A stretch of DNA of 31,904 bases from a virus. The stretch spans positions 1 to 31,904 of the IMG/VR virus record IMGVR_UViG_3300049448_000132; one strand, given 5' to 3'. The position numbers and the translations under genes were made by a program. This document shows positions 7,527 through 14,331 of this stretch, piece by piece (within the stretch, counting starts at the first letter, position 1; each line of letters opens with the position of its first letter). The notes beneath the pieces are model-generated. The model ran no database searches, was not told the origin of the DNA, and saw only the letters and a program-made list of their open reading frames with translations.

Positions 7527-7753
7527 CTTGATCTCCTTCTTTTGGGTGGGACTCGCATCGGCCATAGGTAGTCGGGCGCGTCGGCGCCGATATTCATAAG
7601 TTCGTCCTTGATCAGACGGTAAGTATCTGCCGGGAATTGCTTATCTGCCCGCCAGTTATAGACGCCGTTGATCGATGTGCCGGTCAGCTCCGACATCGCG
7701 TCGATGCCGCCCAGCGCGGTGATCACTTCCGCCGTGGTTTTGAGATGTGTCAT
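7523..7753 (-). CDS. Cro/YdaS-like helix-turn-helix transcriptional regulator
   Basis: A 76-aa protein covering a single compact DNA-binding domain. The pattern TTAEVITALGGIDAMSELTG then SINGVYNWRADKQFPADTY matches the Cro/YdaS-type layout: a helix with xALGG, a turn helix, and a recognition helix ending in a conserved NWR. A short tail follows. It is the first gene of a six-gene minus-strand operon and is divergent from the secreted-protein gene at 7861. The 107-nt gap between them holds a perfect inverted repeat, a likely operator. It is probably a repressor of its own operon and perhaps of the gene at 7861. Confidence 0.85.
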   Translation of the reverse strand: MTHLKTTAEVITALGGIDAMSELTGTSINGVYNWRADKQFPADTYRLIKDELMNIGADAPDYLWPMRVPPKRRRSR

Positions 7754-7758
7754 GAACC

Positions 7759-7817
7759 GTACCTAGTTCAATTTTTCTGAGTAGGCAAGTGTTGCAACTC
7801 AGAAAAATTGAAGGTAC
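7759..7817. promoter_or_regulatory. Long inverted repeat in the divergent control region
   Basis: TTCAATTTTTCTGAGT at 7767-7782 is the exact reverse complement of ACTCAGAAAAATTGAA at 7797-7812, with a 14-nt spacer. Outer GTACC (7759-7763) and GGTAC (7813-7817) also match once a 3-nt bulge is allowed. It begins 5 nt before the regulator start codon. It can be a dimeric operator for the regulator at 7523-7753, or an RNA hairpin that hides the ribosome binding site of the regulator. The A/T-rich arms differ from the GC-rich surroundings. Confidence 0.75.
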
Positions 7818-7836
7818 GCTGACCTTGGTATACCAA
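7808..7836 (+). promoter_or_regulatory. Possible promoter overlapping a 12-bp palindrome
   Basis: TTGAAG (7808-7813) and TATACC (7829-7834), spaced 15 nt apart, resemble -35 and -10 hexamers, with TGG just before the -10 giving some extended -10 character. TTGGTATACCAA at 7825-7836 is a perfect palindrome covering the -10, a good position for a repressor site. The promoter would serve the gene starting at 7861. The hexamers are imperfect, so the promoter call is tentative; the palindrome itself is certain. Confidence 0.4.
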
Positions 7837-7860
7837 CTACCAAACCTAGGAGTTACGCCT

Positions 7861-8502
7861 ATGAGACGTTTTCTTGTGGCGGCCGCGCTGGTCTGCGCCG
7901 CCGCCACGGCTTCCCGTGCTGACATCATCCTCGACACCACAGGTATCGGCGGTACTGGCACCAACGTCACCTTCGAGAGTGTTGCCAGCTCCAACCTGAT
8001 CCTTGGCCGCCTCAACGGTCAGAACAACGAAGTCGTTCGCTTCCGCGATCTGTCCGGCAACGGTGCCTTCACGGGTGCTGCCAACGGCAACGACATCAAG
8101 ATCTTCAACACCAGCGATCTTGATATTTCGGTATTCAACAGCCTCAACCTTACTCAGCTGGGTGTCACCAGGGATGTCTTTTCCATCGTTGGGACCGGCA
8201 CTGTGCTGTTTCATGTGACGGCGCTGGAGAGCAACGGCACTTTCCAGAACTTTAATTTCAGCAGCGTTCTGACGAACGGCCAGAACGGCTTCGACTTCAA
8301 GGCCATCAACGGCGAGAAGATCTGGGACATGGATCTTGTCGTAGCCGGTGGTAGCATTACTGACTTCGAACATTTCCGCATCGACGTGGCTCCGGCCGCG
8401 GCGGTGCCGTTGCCGATCGCAGGCGCCGGGTTGCCAGGTTTAGTAGCTGCGTTGTGTGGATTAGTAGCGTTGCGTCAGCGGCGTCGGCGTAGTGTAGCCT
8501 GA
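7861..8502 (+). CDS. Secreted protein with signal peptide and VPLP/PEP-CTERM-like anchor
   Basis: A 213-aa exported protein. The ATG at 7861 is chosen because AGGAG lies 8 nt upstream and a signal peptide starts directly: MRRFLVAAALVCAAATASRA with probable cleavage after SRA. The mature part is rich in Asn, Gly, Asp and Thr, looks beta-rich, and has no known catalytic motif. The C-terminus is a tripartite sorting signal: VPLP near residue 181, a hydrophobic helix (AGAGLPGLVAALCGLVAL), then RQRRRR. This matches the VPLPA/PEP-CTERM type signals handled by exosortase-like systems in Gram-negative bacteria. Such tails are typical of host surface proteins, not phage proteins, so this is likely a moron that changes the cell surface of the host. 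It stands alone between a divergent operator and a terminator. Confidence 0.85.
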   Translation: MRRFLVAAALVCAAATASRADIILDTTGIGGTGTNVTFESVASSNLILGRLNGQNNEVVRFRDLSGNGAFTGAANGNDIKIFNTSDLDISVFNSLNLTQLGVTRDVFSIVGTGTVLFHVTALESNGTFQNFNFSSVLTNGQNGFDFKAINGEKIWDMDLVVAGGSITDFEHFRIDVAPAAAVPLPIAGAGLPGLVAALCGLVALRQRRRRSVA

Positions 8503-8527
8503 TCGTACTGGCTGATCGGGTGAACGG

Positions 8528-8566
8528 GGCCGCGTCACGGCGGGTGTCGGGCGCGGCCTTTAATTT
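8528..8566 (+). terminator. Intrinsic terminator after the secreted-protein gene
   Basis: GGCCGCG (8528-8534) pairs with CGCGGCC (8552-8558) around a 17-nt loop, followed directly by TTTAATTT. It lies 25 nt after the stop of the gene at 7861-8502. The loop is longer than usual and the T-tract is interrupted, so strength is uncertain. Confidence 0.65.
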
Positions 8567-8635
8567 ATGCCAACCAGAACATGGCCATATGTCACCCGCA
8601 GTGAATGGCTGGCGCAGCAGAAAGCGAGAAGGCAC

Positions 8636-8851
8636 ATGAGTGAATTCAAGTTGTACCGGCGTAAGAACCTGGCCGAGATCCGGCCTTATGTTGATGGCGA
8701 GGCGCTGACCGGCGTCGCGATTTCCGCTGTCGACAAGATGGCGGGTTCGCCCAAAGTCGGCGATATGATCGCGCGCAATCCCAAAGACTACGGCGACAAG
8801 TGGCTGCTGGCGAAGCAGTACTTCGACGACAACTTCGAGCCGCTGCCGTGA
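8636..8851 (+). CDS. Small conserved phage protein
   Basis: A 71-aa protein. The ATG at 8636 is preferred because GAGAAGG precedes it and the sequence from here (MSEFKLYRRKNLAEIRPYV) looks like the start of a family I recall in phages of Proteobacteria. An in-frame ATG at 8567 would sit directly on the terminator tail. Conserved-looking parts are GEALTGVAIS and SPKVGDMIARNPKDYGDKWLLAKQYFDDNF. The function is unknown. It is the first of four overlapping small genes. Confidence 0.75.
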   Translation: MSEFKLYRRKNLAEIRPYVDGEALTGVAISAVDKMAGSPKVGDMIARNPKDYGDKWLLAKQYFDDNFEPLP

Positions 8852-9123
8852 GCACCTGGGACGACAAGCCGAACGACTACGAGCATGCGGCAGCGCAGCT
8901 CGTCCAGTGCCAACTGCAGCTGGAGAACGCCGGCTACACTCTTGAGAAGCAGTGGCAGGACATCATGGTGCTGAAGGATGAGGTGCTCCAGGCCAAGGCC
9001 GAGAGCAGCGCCAAGCGGGTTGTTATCGTCCGCTTGCTCGACGCGCTGTCAGAGATTGAGAACACGCCGGACTGTACGCCGGCGATCGTCGACATCATCC
9101 ACAAGGCGATTGCGGTGACATGA
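8848..9123 (+). CDS. Coiled-coil hypothetical protein
   Basis: A 91-aa protein beginning with a GTG that overlaps the previous stop (GTGA). A long helical region (HAAAQLVQCQLQLENAGYTL onward to about residue 60) has coiled-coil character, followed by a short helix near the C-terminus. No family is recognised. Translation is probably coupled to the gene before it. Confidence 0.65.
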   Translation: MSTWDDKPNDYEHAAAQLVQCQLQLENAGYTLEKQWQDIMVLKDEVLQAKAESSAKRVVIVRLLDALSEIENTPDCTPAIVDIIHKAIAVT

Positions 9124-9233
9124 AGAATCTCTGGTCGGCGCTGCAGATCCCCGAAGTGTTTGGTTTTGCCCTCGGCGTCTGCGCCAGCCTGGCGGTGATA
9201 AGTCTGATAGTAATATTAGCAGTGTGGTTATGA
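9120..9233 (+). CDS. Very small single-pass membrane protein
   Basis: A 37-aa open frame whose ATG overlaps the previous stop (ATGA). After a short polar N-terminus (MKNLWSALQIPEV), residues 14-37 form one continuous hydrophobic helix ending in VILAVWL. The strict overlaps on both sides argue that it is translated. A small membrane peptide could serve in lysis or membrane regulation, but the sequence gives no direct proof of function. Confidence 0.55.
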   Translation: MKNLWSALQIPEVFGFALGVCASLAVISLIVILAVWL

Positions 9234-9361
9234 TCGGCATCCTTGTGCGGCTGTACCAAGGCGTCATGGACGCTCGCAGGGCCGAGAAACGGTCGCTCTC
9301 TCTCTGCGATACACTCGCCACTAACCAGGTTGAAAAACCGAAAAAATTTTTGGCGGTCTAA
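9230..9361 (+). CDS. Small hypothetical protein at the convergent junction
   Basis: A 43-aa open frame beginning ATGA over the previous stop. It is basic (MIGILVRLYQGVMDARRAEK) and ends VEKPKKFLAV. The last ten codons lie inside the repeated DNA element at 9327-9356, and its stop overlaps the stop of the convergent late gene by 3 nt. The overlap pattern supports translation; no function is recognised. Confidence 0.5.
   Translation: MIGILVRLYQGVMDARRAEKRSLSLCDTLATNQVEKPKKFLAV
9327..9356. repeat. Repeated 30-nt element, copy A
   Basis: The plus-strand core CCGAAAAAATTTTTGGCGG is preceded by AGGTTGAAAAA. It matches 28764-28794 with one substitution and one inserted G. On the minus strand it begins exactly 1 nt after the stop of the last late gene. 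The A/T-rich near-palindromic core suggests a terminator-like or protein-binding site. The T-run lacks a proper preceding stem, so it is not a clear intrinsic terminator. Confidence 0.7.
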
Positions 9362-12186
9362 TCGAATCCCCCGATCGCGCCCATAGGAACTTCGGGCGCC
9401 CCGCCGCCCCAGTCGAGGCCAGCGCCGATGCTGCCACCGCCCCAGCCCCAGCTGCCTAGGGTCTGCAACGGTATCGGTGACAGCCCCATGCCGGAGCCCG
9501 CCGTCGCCGCGGTCTGATCCAGCAGCGGCGTCGAGTAGGTGCTGTTCTGGATCGGCGGCAGCATGCCGGCCATGGCGATGCCGCCGCCCTGGCTGCCCGG
9601 TGCGCCGGTCGGCAGCGCCCCGGTCGGGATCGAGCTCAAACCTGCAGGCGCCAGCGACAGCCCGCCGTTGCCTGGTCCGGGCGTCGGGGCGACGGGCTGT
9701 CCTGGCAGCACCGGCATTGCCCCGGCTGAAGGGGGTGCCGCCGGTGCCTGCTCTTCAATCTTGACGGCATCCTCCAGCGCCCTGGCGATGCCCGGCGTGA
9801 TCTGCGGCTGTTGTTCGGTCCGCGGGTCTGGCTGTGGCAGCGGTACCTGTTCGCCCGGCGCCGGCGCCGATGACTGCGCTGGTGCCGCTTCCGGCGCCGC
9901 GGTTGGTGCCGGGGTGCGGCCGCGCGAGCTGAAGTCGGTAGCCTCGGAGGTGCCAAGGTCGCTGCGCTTGCCGAGCGTGGTCGGCTTCGGCTGGCCTTCC
10001 TTCACGGCCTGGTCGAATTGCTGCGGGGTGATGCCGGCCTTGCCCAGATTCTCCTTGGCCTTTGATGTGGCCATGCCGCCGTACATCGGGTGCTTCATGG
10101 CTTCGCGGAGGGTCATCTTGTCACCCAGGAACATCTTCACCTGGGCGGCTTCGGAGGCCGAGCTTTTCTTGGCTAGTTCGTAGACCGAGGTGTCGAGCAG
10201 CGCGTGCGCCGGGTTGACCGGCGGCGCCGCAGGCTTCGGCGGCGGCGCTGGCGGCGCCGGCTTTGCCGCCACTGCAACAGGGGGAGCTGCTACGGGGGGC
10301 GGGACCGGCGCCGCCGCTGCCGGAGCCGGGGTTGAGGGGACGGCCACGGAAGCTGGGGGCGCAGAAGGTGGTGTGTTTTGCGCCGGGGTAGGCTCCGGCT
10401 GCAAGGGTTCTTCTCCAGACGGACCAAGCTGCTGTGAAGAAGCCTGTGGAGCAACCGTGGCATCGGCCTTGGGGGGCTCCGCAGCCGATGCCGCCGGTGT
10501 CACAGGCTGTGCCGCGGCCTGTGCAGGAGCTTGTGTAGAAGCCGGTGCAGTGGCTGTTGGTTCCGCGGCCGGAGCCGCGGTCGGCTTGGCCAGGGCGGCC
10601 TGGGTATTGGCCAGCCATTTCTTGTTGTTCGCCACCGTGCCGGCGCCGTGGACCTCCGGGTGCTGGTCCTTGATGAAGAATTCGTTGCCGCCGACCTTGC
10701 CCACGCTGGTGGAATTGGTCCGGGACTTGTCCGCGCTGGTGCTGCTGGCGAAGTCGGTCGCCAGCTTGGCATAGTTGGTGCCGCGCTTGTGGGCCTGGTC
10801 GATCTCGCCGAACAGCTGCTTGCGGAATTCCGGGTCGGACTTCACCTTAGCCAACGCGGCATCGTACTTGGCCCGCTGCGCCGGGTCGTTCATGGCTTGG
10901 TAGTACTTCGGATCGATCACATCGCTGACCGGCCGGCCGTTGGCGACGATGCGGTTGGCGGCTGCCTCATGCACGGCGATGCGGCCTTCCCTGGAATTGT
11001 TATCTTCGGTGTAGGCCGCCGCGGCCATTTGCTCTTTGGCCGATGGATTGCTGTCGAGGTACTGCGCAACGGGCTTGCGCTGCTCGGCCAGCACGGCGCT
11101 GCCGCCTTGCCGCGGCTGCGCGCCGGTGGCTGGTGCCGCGGCTGGTGCCGCGCCTGGAGCTGCCGCGGCTGGTGCCGCGCCTGGAGCTGCCGCGGCCGGT
11201 GTCGTCATTGTCGGCTTGCCGGCCGCCATCGGTGGCTTGCCGGCCAGGCCGCCGGTGTTTGCTGTCAGACCCGGGAATAGCTTGGCCTGCTGTGGCGTTA
11301 GGCCGGTCTTCCACGACCCGCCGGCCATGCCGATACGGTCACCGGCGAAGTCGTGGTGCATCTGGTCGAGCGAACCGTACTTGGAGGTGTCGCCGGAGAA
11401 GTAGCCACCCCAGCGGTGTTTGGCGGCCAGTTCGGGATAGTTGGCTTCCAGGTACTGGTGGTAGCCGTTGGCGTAGTCCTGGTAGGCCGCGAACGTCTTC
11501 GGATCATTGGTCCGGTAGTTCTCCAGAGCCTTACCCGTGCTCTTATCGATCAACTGCATGTCGAAGGCATTGCCGCGGCCGTGTTCGCGCGGGTCGCCGG
11601 GGCGGTTGCCGGAGGTGAACTGTGCGGTGTGCGCGCCGTCCGCCTTGCTGTTGTAGATCTGCGCCCACTCTTTGGCCGATTGCGCGATCTGCGGATTGAC
11701 GCCGGCCAAGTCGTTACCCCTGGCCAGGGATGTATTGCCGGACAGCCTGGCTCGGTTGGTGCCGGGCGGCGCTGCGGCCGTTGGCGACGCGGGGCCGACC
11801 GGCCCCTGCTGTCGCTGCTGGTTGCGGAGCATCTGTTGCAGCGCACTGTCCGAGGCGCCCTTGAATATGGCGCCGAGCGTGGCGCCGGTGCCGTCGTCGG
11901 CCTGGCCGTGCGGCGCTAGTGACGCCGTCATCCGGCCGGCCAGGGTCGGCACCTGGAGTGGGGTGGCCTCGTCGACCTTGATCTTGCCCAGTCCGCCACC
12001 CTTGAGCAGCCCTTCCAGCACCTGGGTGGTCTGGCTTGGCGGCGTGCCTGGCGGGATCACACCCAAGCTGATGCCGAGCTGGTGCATGGCTGCCGTGGTG
12101 TCGGCGCCAAACATCGGCGTCTTGCCGGCGATCATGGCTTGCCTGGACTTCTCCCGCTCCAAGGCCATTTCGTCCATGTAGGCCAT
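9358..12186 (-). CDS. Large internal virion protein with M15-like and SleB-like peptidoglycan hydrolase domains
   Basis: A 942-aa protein and the last gene of the late operon. Residues about 165-285 resemble a D-Ala-D-Ala carboxypeptidase (M15) fold: TSGNRPGDPREHGRGNAFDM places the zinc-binding His near 202 and Asp near 209, and SLDQMHHDF near 277 gives the second His site. Residues about 390-545 resemble a SleB-type cell wall hydrolase: AAYTEDNNSREGRIAVHEAA followed by NRIVANGRPVSDVI. Long Ala/Pro-rich linkers separate the domains. The C-terminal 180 residues are Gly/Pro-rich. It probably enters the envelope with the phage DNA and opens the peptidoglycan; a lysis role is also possible because no separate endolysin is visible. 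The M15 call is fairly firm, the SleB call weaker. Confidence 0.75.
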   Translation of the reverse strand: MAYMDEMALEREKSRQAMIAGKTPMFGADTTAAMHQLGISLGVIPPGTPPSQTTQVLEGLLKGGGLGKIKVDEATPLQVPTLAGRMTASLAPHGQADDGTGATLGAIFKGASDSALQQMLRNQQRQQGPVGPASPTAAAPPGTNRARLSGNTSLARGNDLAGVNPQIAQSAKEWAQIYNSKADGAHTAQFTSGNRPGDPREHGRGNAFDMQLIDKSTGKALENYRTNDPKTFAAYQDYANGYHQYLEANYPELAAKHRWGGYFSGDTSKYGSLDQMHHDFAGDRIGMAGGSWKTGLTPQQAKLFPGLTANTGGLAGKPPMAAGKPTMTTPAAAAPGAAPAAAAPGAAPAAAPATGAQPRQGGSAVLAEQRKPVAQYLDSNPSAKEQMAAAAYTEDNNSREGRIAVHEAAANRIVANGRPVSDVIDPKYYQAMNDPAQRAKYDAALAKVKSDPEFRKQLFGEIDQAHKRGTNYAKLATDFASSTSADKSRTNSTSVGKVGGNEFFIKDQHPEVHGAGTVANNKKWLANTQAALAKPTAAPAAEPTATAPASTQAPAQAAAQPVTPAASAAEPPKADATVAPQASSQQLGPSGEEPLQPEPTPAQNTPPSAPPASVAVPSTPAPAAAAPVPPPVAAPPVAVAAKPAPPAPPPKPAAPPVNPAHALLDTSVYELAKKSSASEAAQVKMFLGDKMTLREAMKHPMYGGMATSKAKENLGKAGITPQQFDQAVKEGQPKPTTLGKRSDLGTSEATDFSSRGRTPAPTAAPEAAPAQSSAPAPGEQVPLPQPDPRTEQQPQITPGIARALEDAVKIEEQAPAAPPSAGAMPVLPGQPVAPTPGPGNGGLSLAPAGLSSIPTGALPTGAPGSQGGGIAMAGMLPPIQNSTYSTPLLDQTAATAGSGMGLSPIPLQTLGSWGWGGGSIGAGLDWGGGAPEVPMGAIGGFD
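11129..11194. repeat. 27-nt tandem repeat encoding an Ala/Pro/Gly linker
   Basis: Two identical 27-nt units (11141-11167 and 11168-11194) follow a partial unit at 11129-11140. On the coding strand they give AAAPGAAPA-type repeats that form part of the linker between the two hydrolase-like domains. Exact identity suggests recent slippage or unequal exchange. Confidence 0.8.
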
Positions 12187-12187
12187 G

Positions 12188-14329
12188 CTATTGCCTCGGC
12201 CCCACCGGCATCCCCTGGGTCTGGGGCGAAGACGCGGCGTTCATGGCGGCGCGCAGGTCACTGATGCTGTAATTGCTCTGATAGGGCCGGCCTTCCAACG
12301 CATTTAGCGCGGTCGGCGATTGCATCATCCGGCCGCCAAGCATGCGCCGGAACGGCCCTAACAGATAGCCAAGCGTGCGGCCTGCTGTGGGCGCCCCGGG
12401 TATCCCGGTTGCGCTGCCGACGGCGTGTCCGATTTCGCCAGCGCCCATTGTTACCGGGATATCCCGGTTGATGGCGCCCATCGTCTGACCAAGACCACCT
12501 TGTCGGGTCGGCGCGTTCAGTGCTCGGGCCACCGTGGCGATGTCCAACGCCCGCTGCTCTTGCCCACCAAACAGGATCGGACGTGATTCAGAACTCATAC
12601 CTTCGATGCGAGTCGCCAGCTGTCGCGGCGCTGCCGCGCCCCGGTTCGGGTTGTTGATGGTCTGGTTTCCGATGTGGCGGATGTAGTCGCCGATGATGTT
12701 GTCGAGCGAATTAATCGGCTGTTGTGGTGTGCGCGGGGTTGCCACGGTGGCTTCCAGCATCCGCAGCCGGGTCGGATCCTGTTCGCCTTGTCTGAGATAG
12801 TTGGTCCCCGCGGTCGGGTTGTTTTTAATATCGGCCGTCAATTCGGTTAATTGCTTGTGCGGCCCGCCCACTGGGTTCTGTTCGGTGCCTTGGTCCATTG
12901 CGGCGGCGTAGCGTTCCTGGGTGCGATCGAACTCGGCCGGTGAAACGCCGCGGCGAATGGCGGCGTCCCGCATCACGGCCGTAGCCGCGTCTTCGGTACT
13001 GCCGGCGTAGCGGCTCGGTACCGGATCATAACCTTCACCCGCATTGCGGACGTTGGTGCGGAAGTCCTTCACCTGGTTATAGGTGCCGCTGGTATCGGTG
13101 ATATCGCCGGTAACCGGATCACGAGGAAACCGGGATTCGGTCCGGTTGATGCGCGTGTCGATCGGAACGGCCGTGGTGGCATCGGTTTCGGCTGAAAGCC
13201 GGCGCATCCTGTCGAGGATGGGTTGCCAGTCGATCGGGGTATTCGGGCCGACCCGCTGCATCAGGCTCTCTTGCGGCGCCGACACTCGCGCCTTCAGTTC
13301 GTTGGCGCCCTGCCGGGCCGCCTCGCCCAGGGCCGAGCCGATTTCGCCAGACGACGGCGTCGGGTTCAACGAACCCCGGGCGTCAGCCATAGTGTTGTAG
13401 GCCGCGCCGGTCTGGTCGATGGCGTTCATGCGGCGGTTTTGCGTGAAGTTGGAGGCGCCCCAGCGGTTGGCGTTGCTGTTTTCCCGCATCCGAACGGTGT
13501 CGTTGCCGAGCGCGCTGGCCGGCAACTCGACGCCGATATTGCGCGCCGCCTGCGCGGTGGCCGCGGCGTCCGGGTTGTTCATGCCGCGGTACTTCCAGTC
13601 GATGTAACGGCTTGGCATCTCTGCGCTGGCACTGGCGCCGTGGGCGCCCAGGACGCCGCCGATCAGCGCGCCCGTCTCCGGGTCGAGGCCGAAGGTGTGA
13701 GCTACGTTGGCGCCAACCTCGCTGCCGTAGTGTCCGGTCACTGTCGGTACGGCGGTTTTGGTGGCGAGACTGCGCATTATGTCGAGTATTGCCGAGCCCG
13801 CCGTTTTCGCGGCCATTCCAGCCTTGAGCGCCGCCGTGCCGCCGCCGCCGAGCAGTGCGCTGGCGCCGCCCTCCAGCAGCTGCCGGGACAGGCTGGCATC
13901 CGGCGCCATCTCCTGGGCGCCGAGCATGCTCAGTACCTTTGGTCCCAGGTACGGCACCTTGGTCGGCGGCATGAATCCCGCTCGGGATCCGGCGTTGAGC
14001 CCGGCGATGATGAGGTCCGGGATGCCGGTCAGTGCGCCGACGCCGACGCGCGCCGCGGTGTTGTAGGTCGAGTTCGGATCGCCGGGCGGACCGGCCGGTG
14101 CCTCGGTTGGTGCCGTTGCATCCGGTGCAGTCGCCGCGGCGGGCGGTGCGGCTGGTGCCGGCGGCGGCTCGTTCGGCGTTACGACAACTGTCGGCAGCGG
14201 CTCTTCTGGATTGCCACCTTCGCCGATGAGCTGCTTGAATTGTTCGGCCTTCGCCTTGAACTCGGGCGTGTCCTTGAGGTGTTGATTTTGAGTAGCCCAC
14301 TGAACCAGGCTGTCTGCGGTTTCGGCCAT
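12188..14329 (-). CDS. Large putative internal/ejection virion protein
   Basis: A 713-aa protein, directly between two other large late proteins (1 nt to the next gene). The N-terminus (SLVQWATQNQHLKDTPEFKA) is helical, then a Pro/Ala-rich linker covers residues about 45-95. Residues about 100-230 hold Gly/Ala-rich amphipathic stretches such as GASALLGGGGTAALKAGMAAK that could insert in a membrane. The rest is polar and helical with a second Gly-rich segment near the C-terminus. There is no enzymatic motif I recognise. Size, position and composition fit an internal head protein that helps form the DNA ejection path in podoviruses, which is inference. Confidence 0.65.
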   Translation of the reverse strand: MAETADSLVQWATQNQHLKDTPEFKAKAEQFKQLIGEGGNPEEPLPTVVVTPNEPPPAPAAPPAAATAPDATAPTEAPAGPPGDPNSTYNTAARVGVGALTGIPDLIIAGLNAGSRAGFMPPTKVPYLGPKVLSMLGAQEMAPDASLSRQLLEGGASALLGGGGTAALKAGMAAKTAGSAILDIMRSLATKTAVPTVTGHYGSEVGANVAHTFGLDPETGALIGGVLGAHGASASAEMPSRYIDWKYRGMNNPDAAATAQAARNIGVELPASALGNDTVRMRENSNANRWGASNFTQNRRMNAIDQTGAAYNTMADARGSLNPTPSSGEIGSALGEAARQGANELKARVSAPQESLMQRVGPNTPIDWQPILDRMRRLSAETDATTAVPIDTRINRTESRFPRDPVTGDITDTSGTYNQVKDFRTNVRNAGEGYDPVPSRYAGSTEDAATAVMRDAAIRRGVSPAEFDRTQERYAAAMDQGTEQNPVGGPHKQLTELTADIKNNPTAGTNYLRQGEQDPTRLRMLEATVATPRTPQQPINSLDNIIGDYIRHIGNQTINNPNRGAAAPRQLATRIEGMSSESRPILFGGQEQRALDIATVARALNAPTRQGGLGQTMGAINRDIPVTMGAGEIGHAVGSATGIPGAPTAGRTLGYLLGPFRRMLGGRMMQSPTALNALEGRPYQSNYSISDLRAAMNAASSPQTQGMPVGPRQ

Positions 14330-14331
14330 CG

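Noticed and set aside
10190-11404. Plus-strand Gly/Ala-rich open frames opposite the hydrolase protein
   Set aside because: They mirror the Ala/Pro repeats of the minus-strand gene and carry no independent coding signal.
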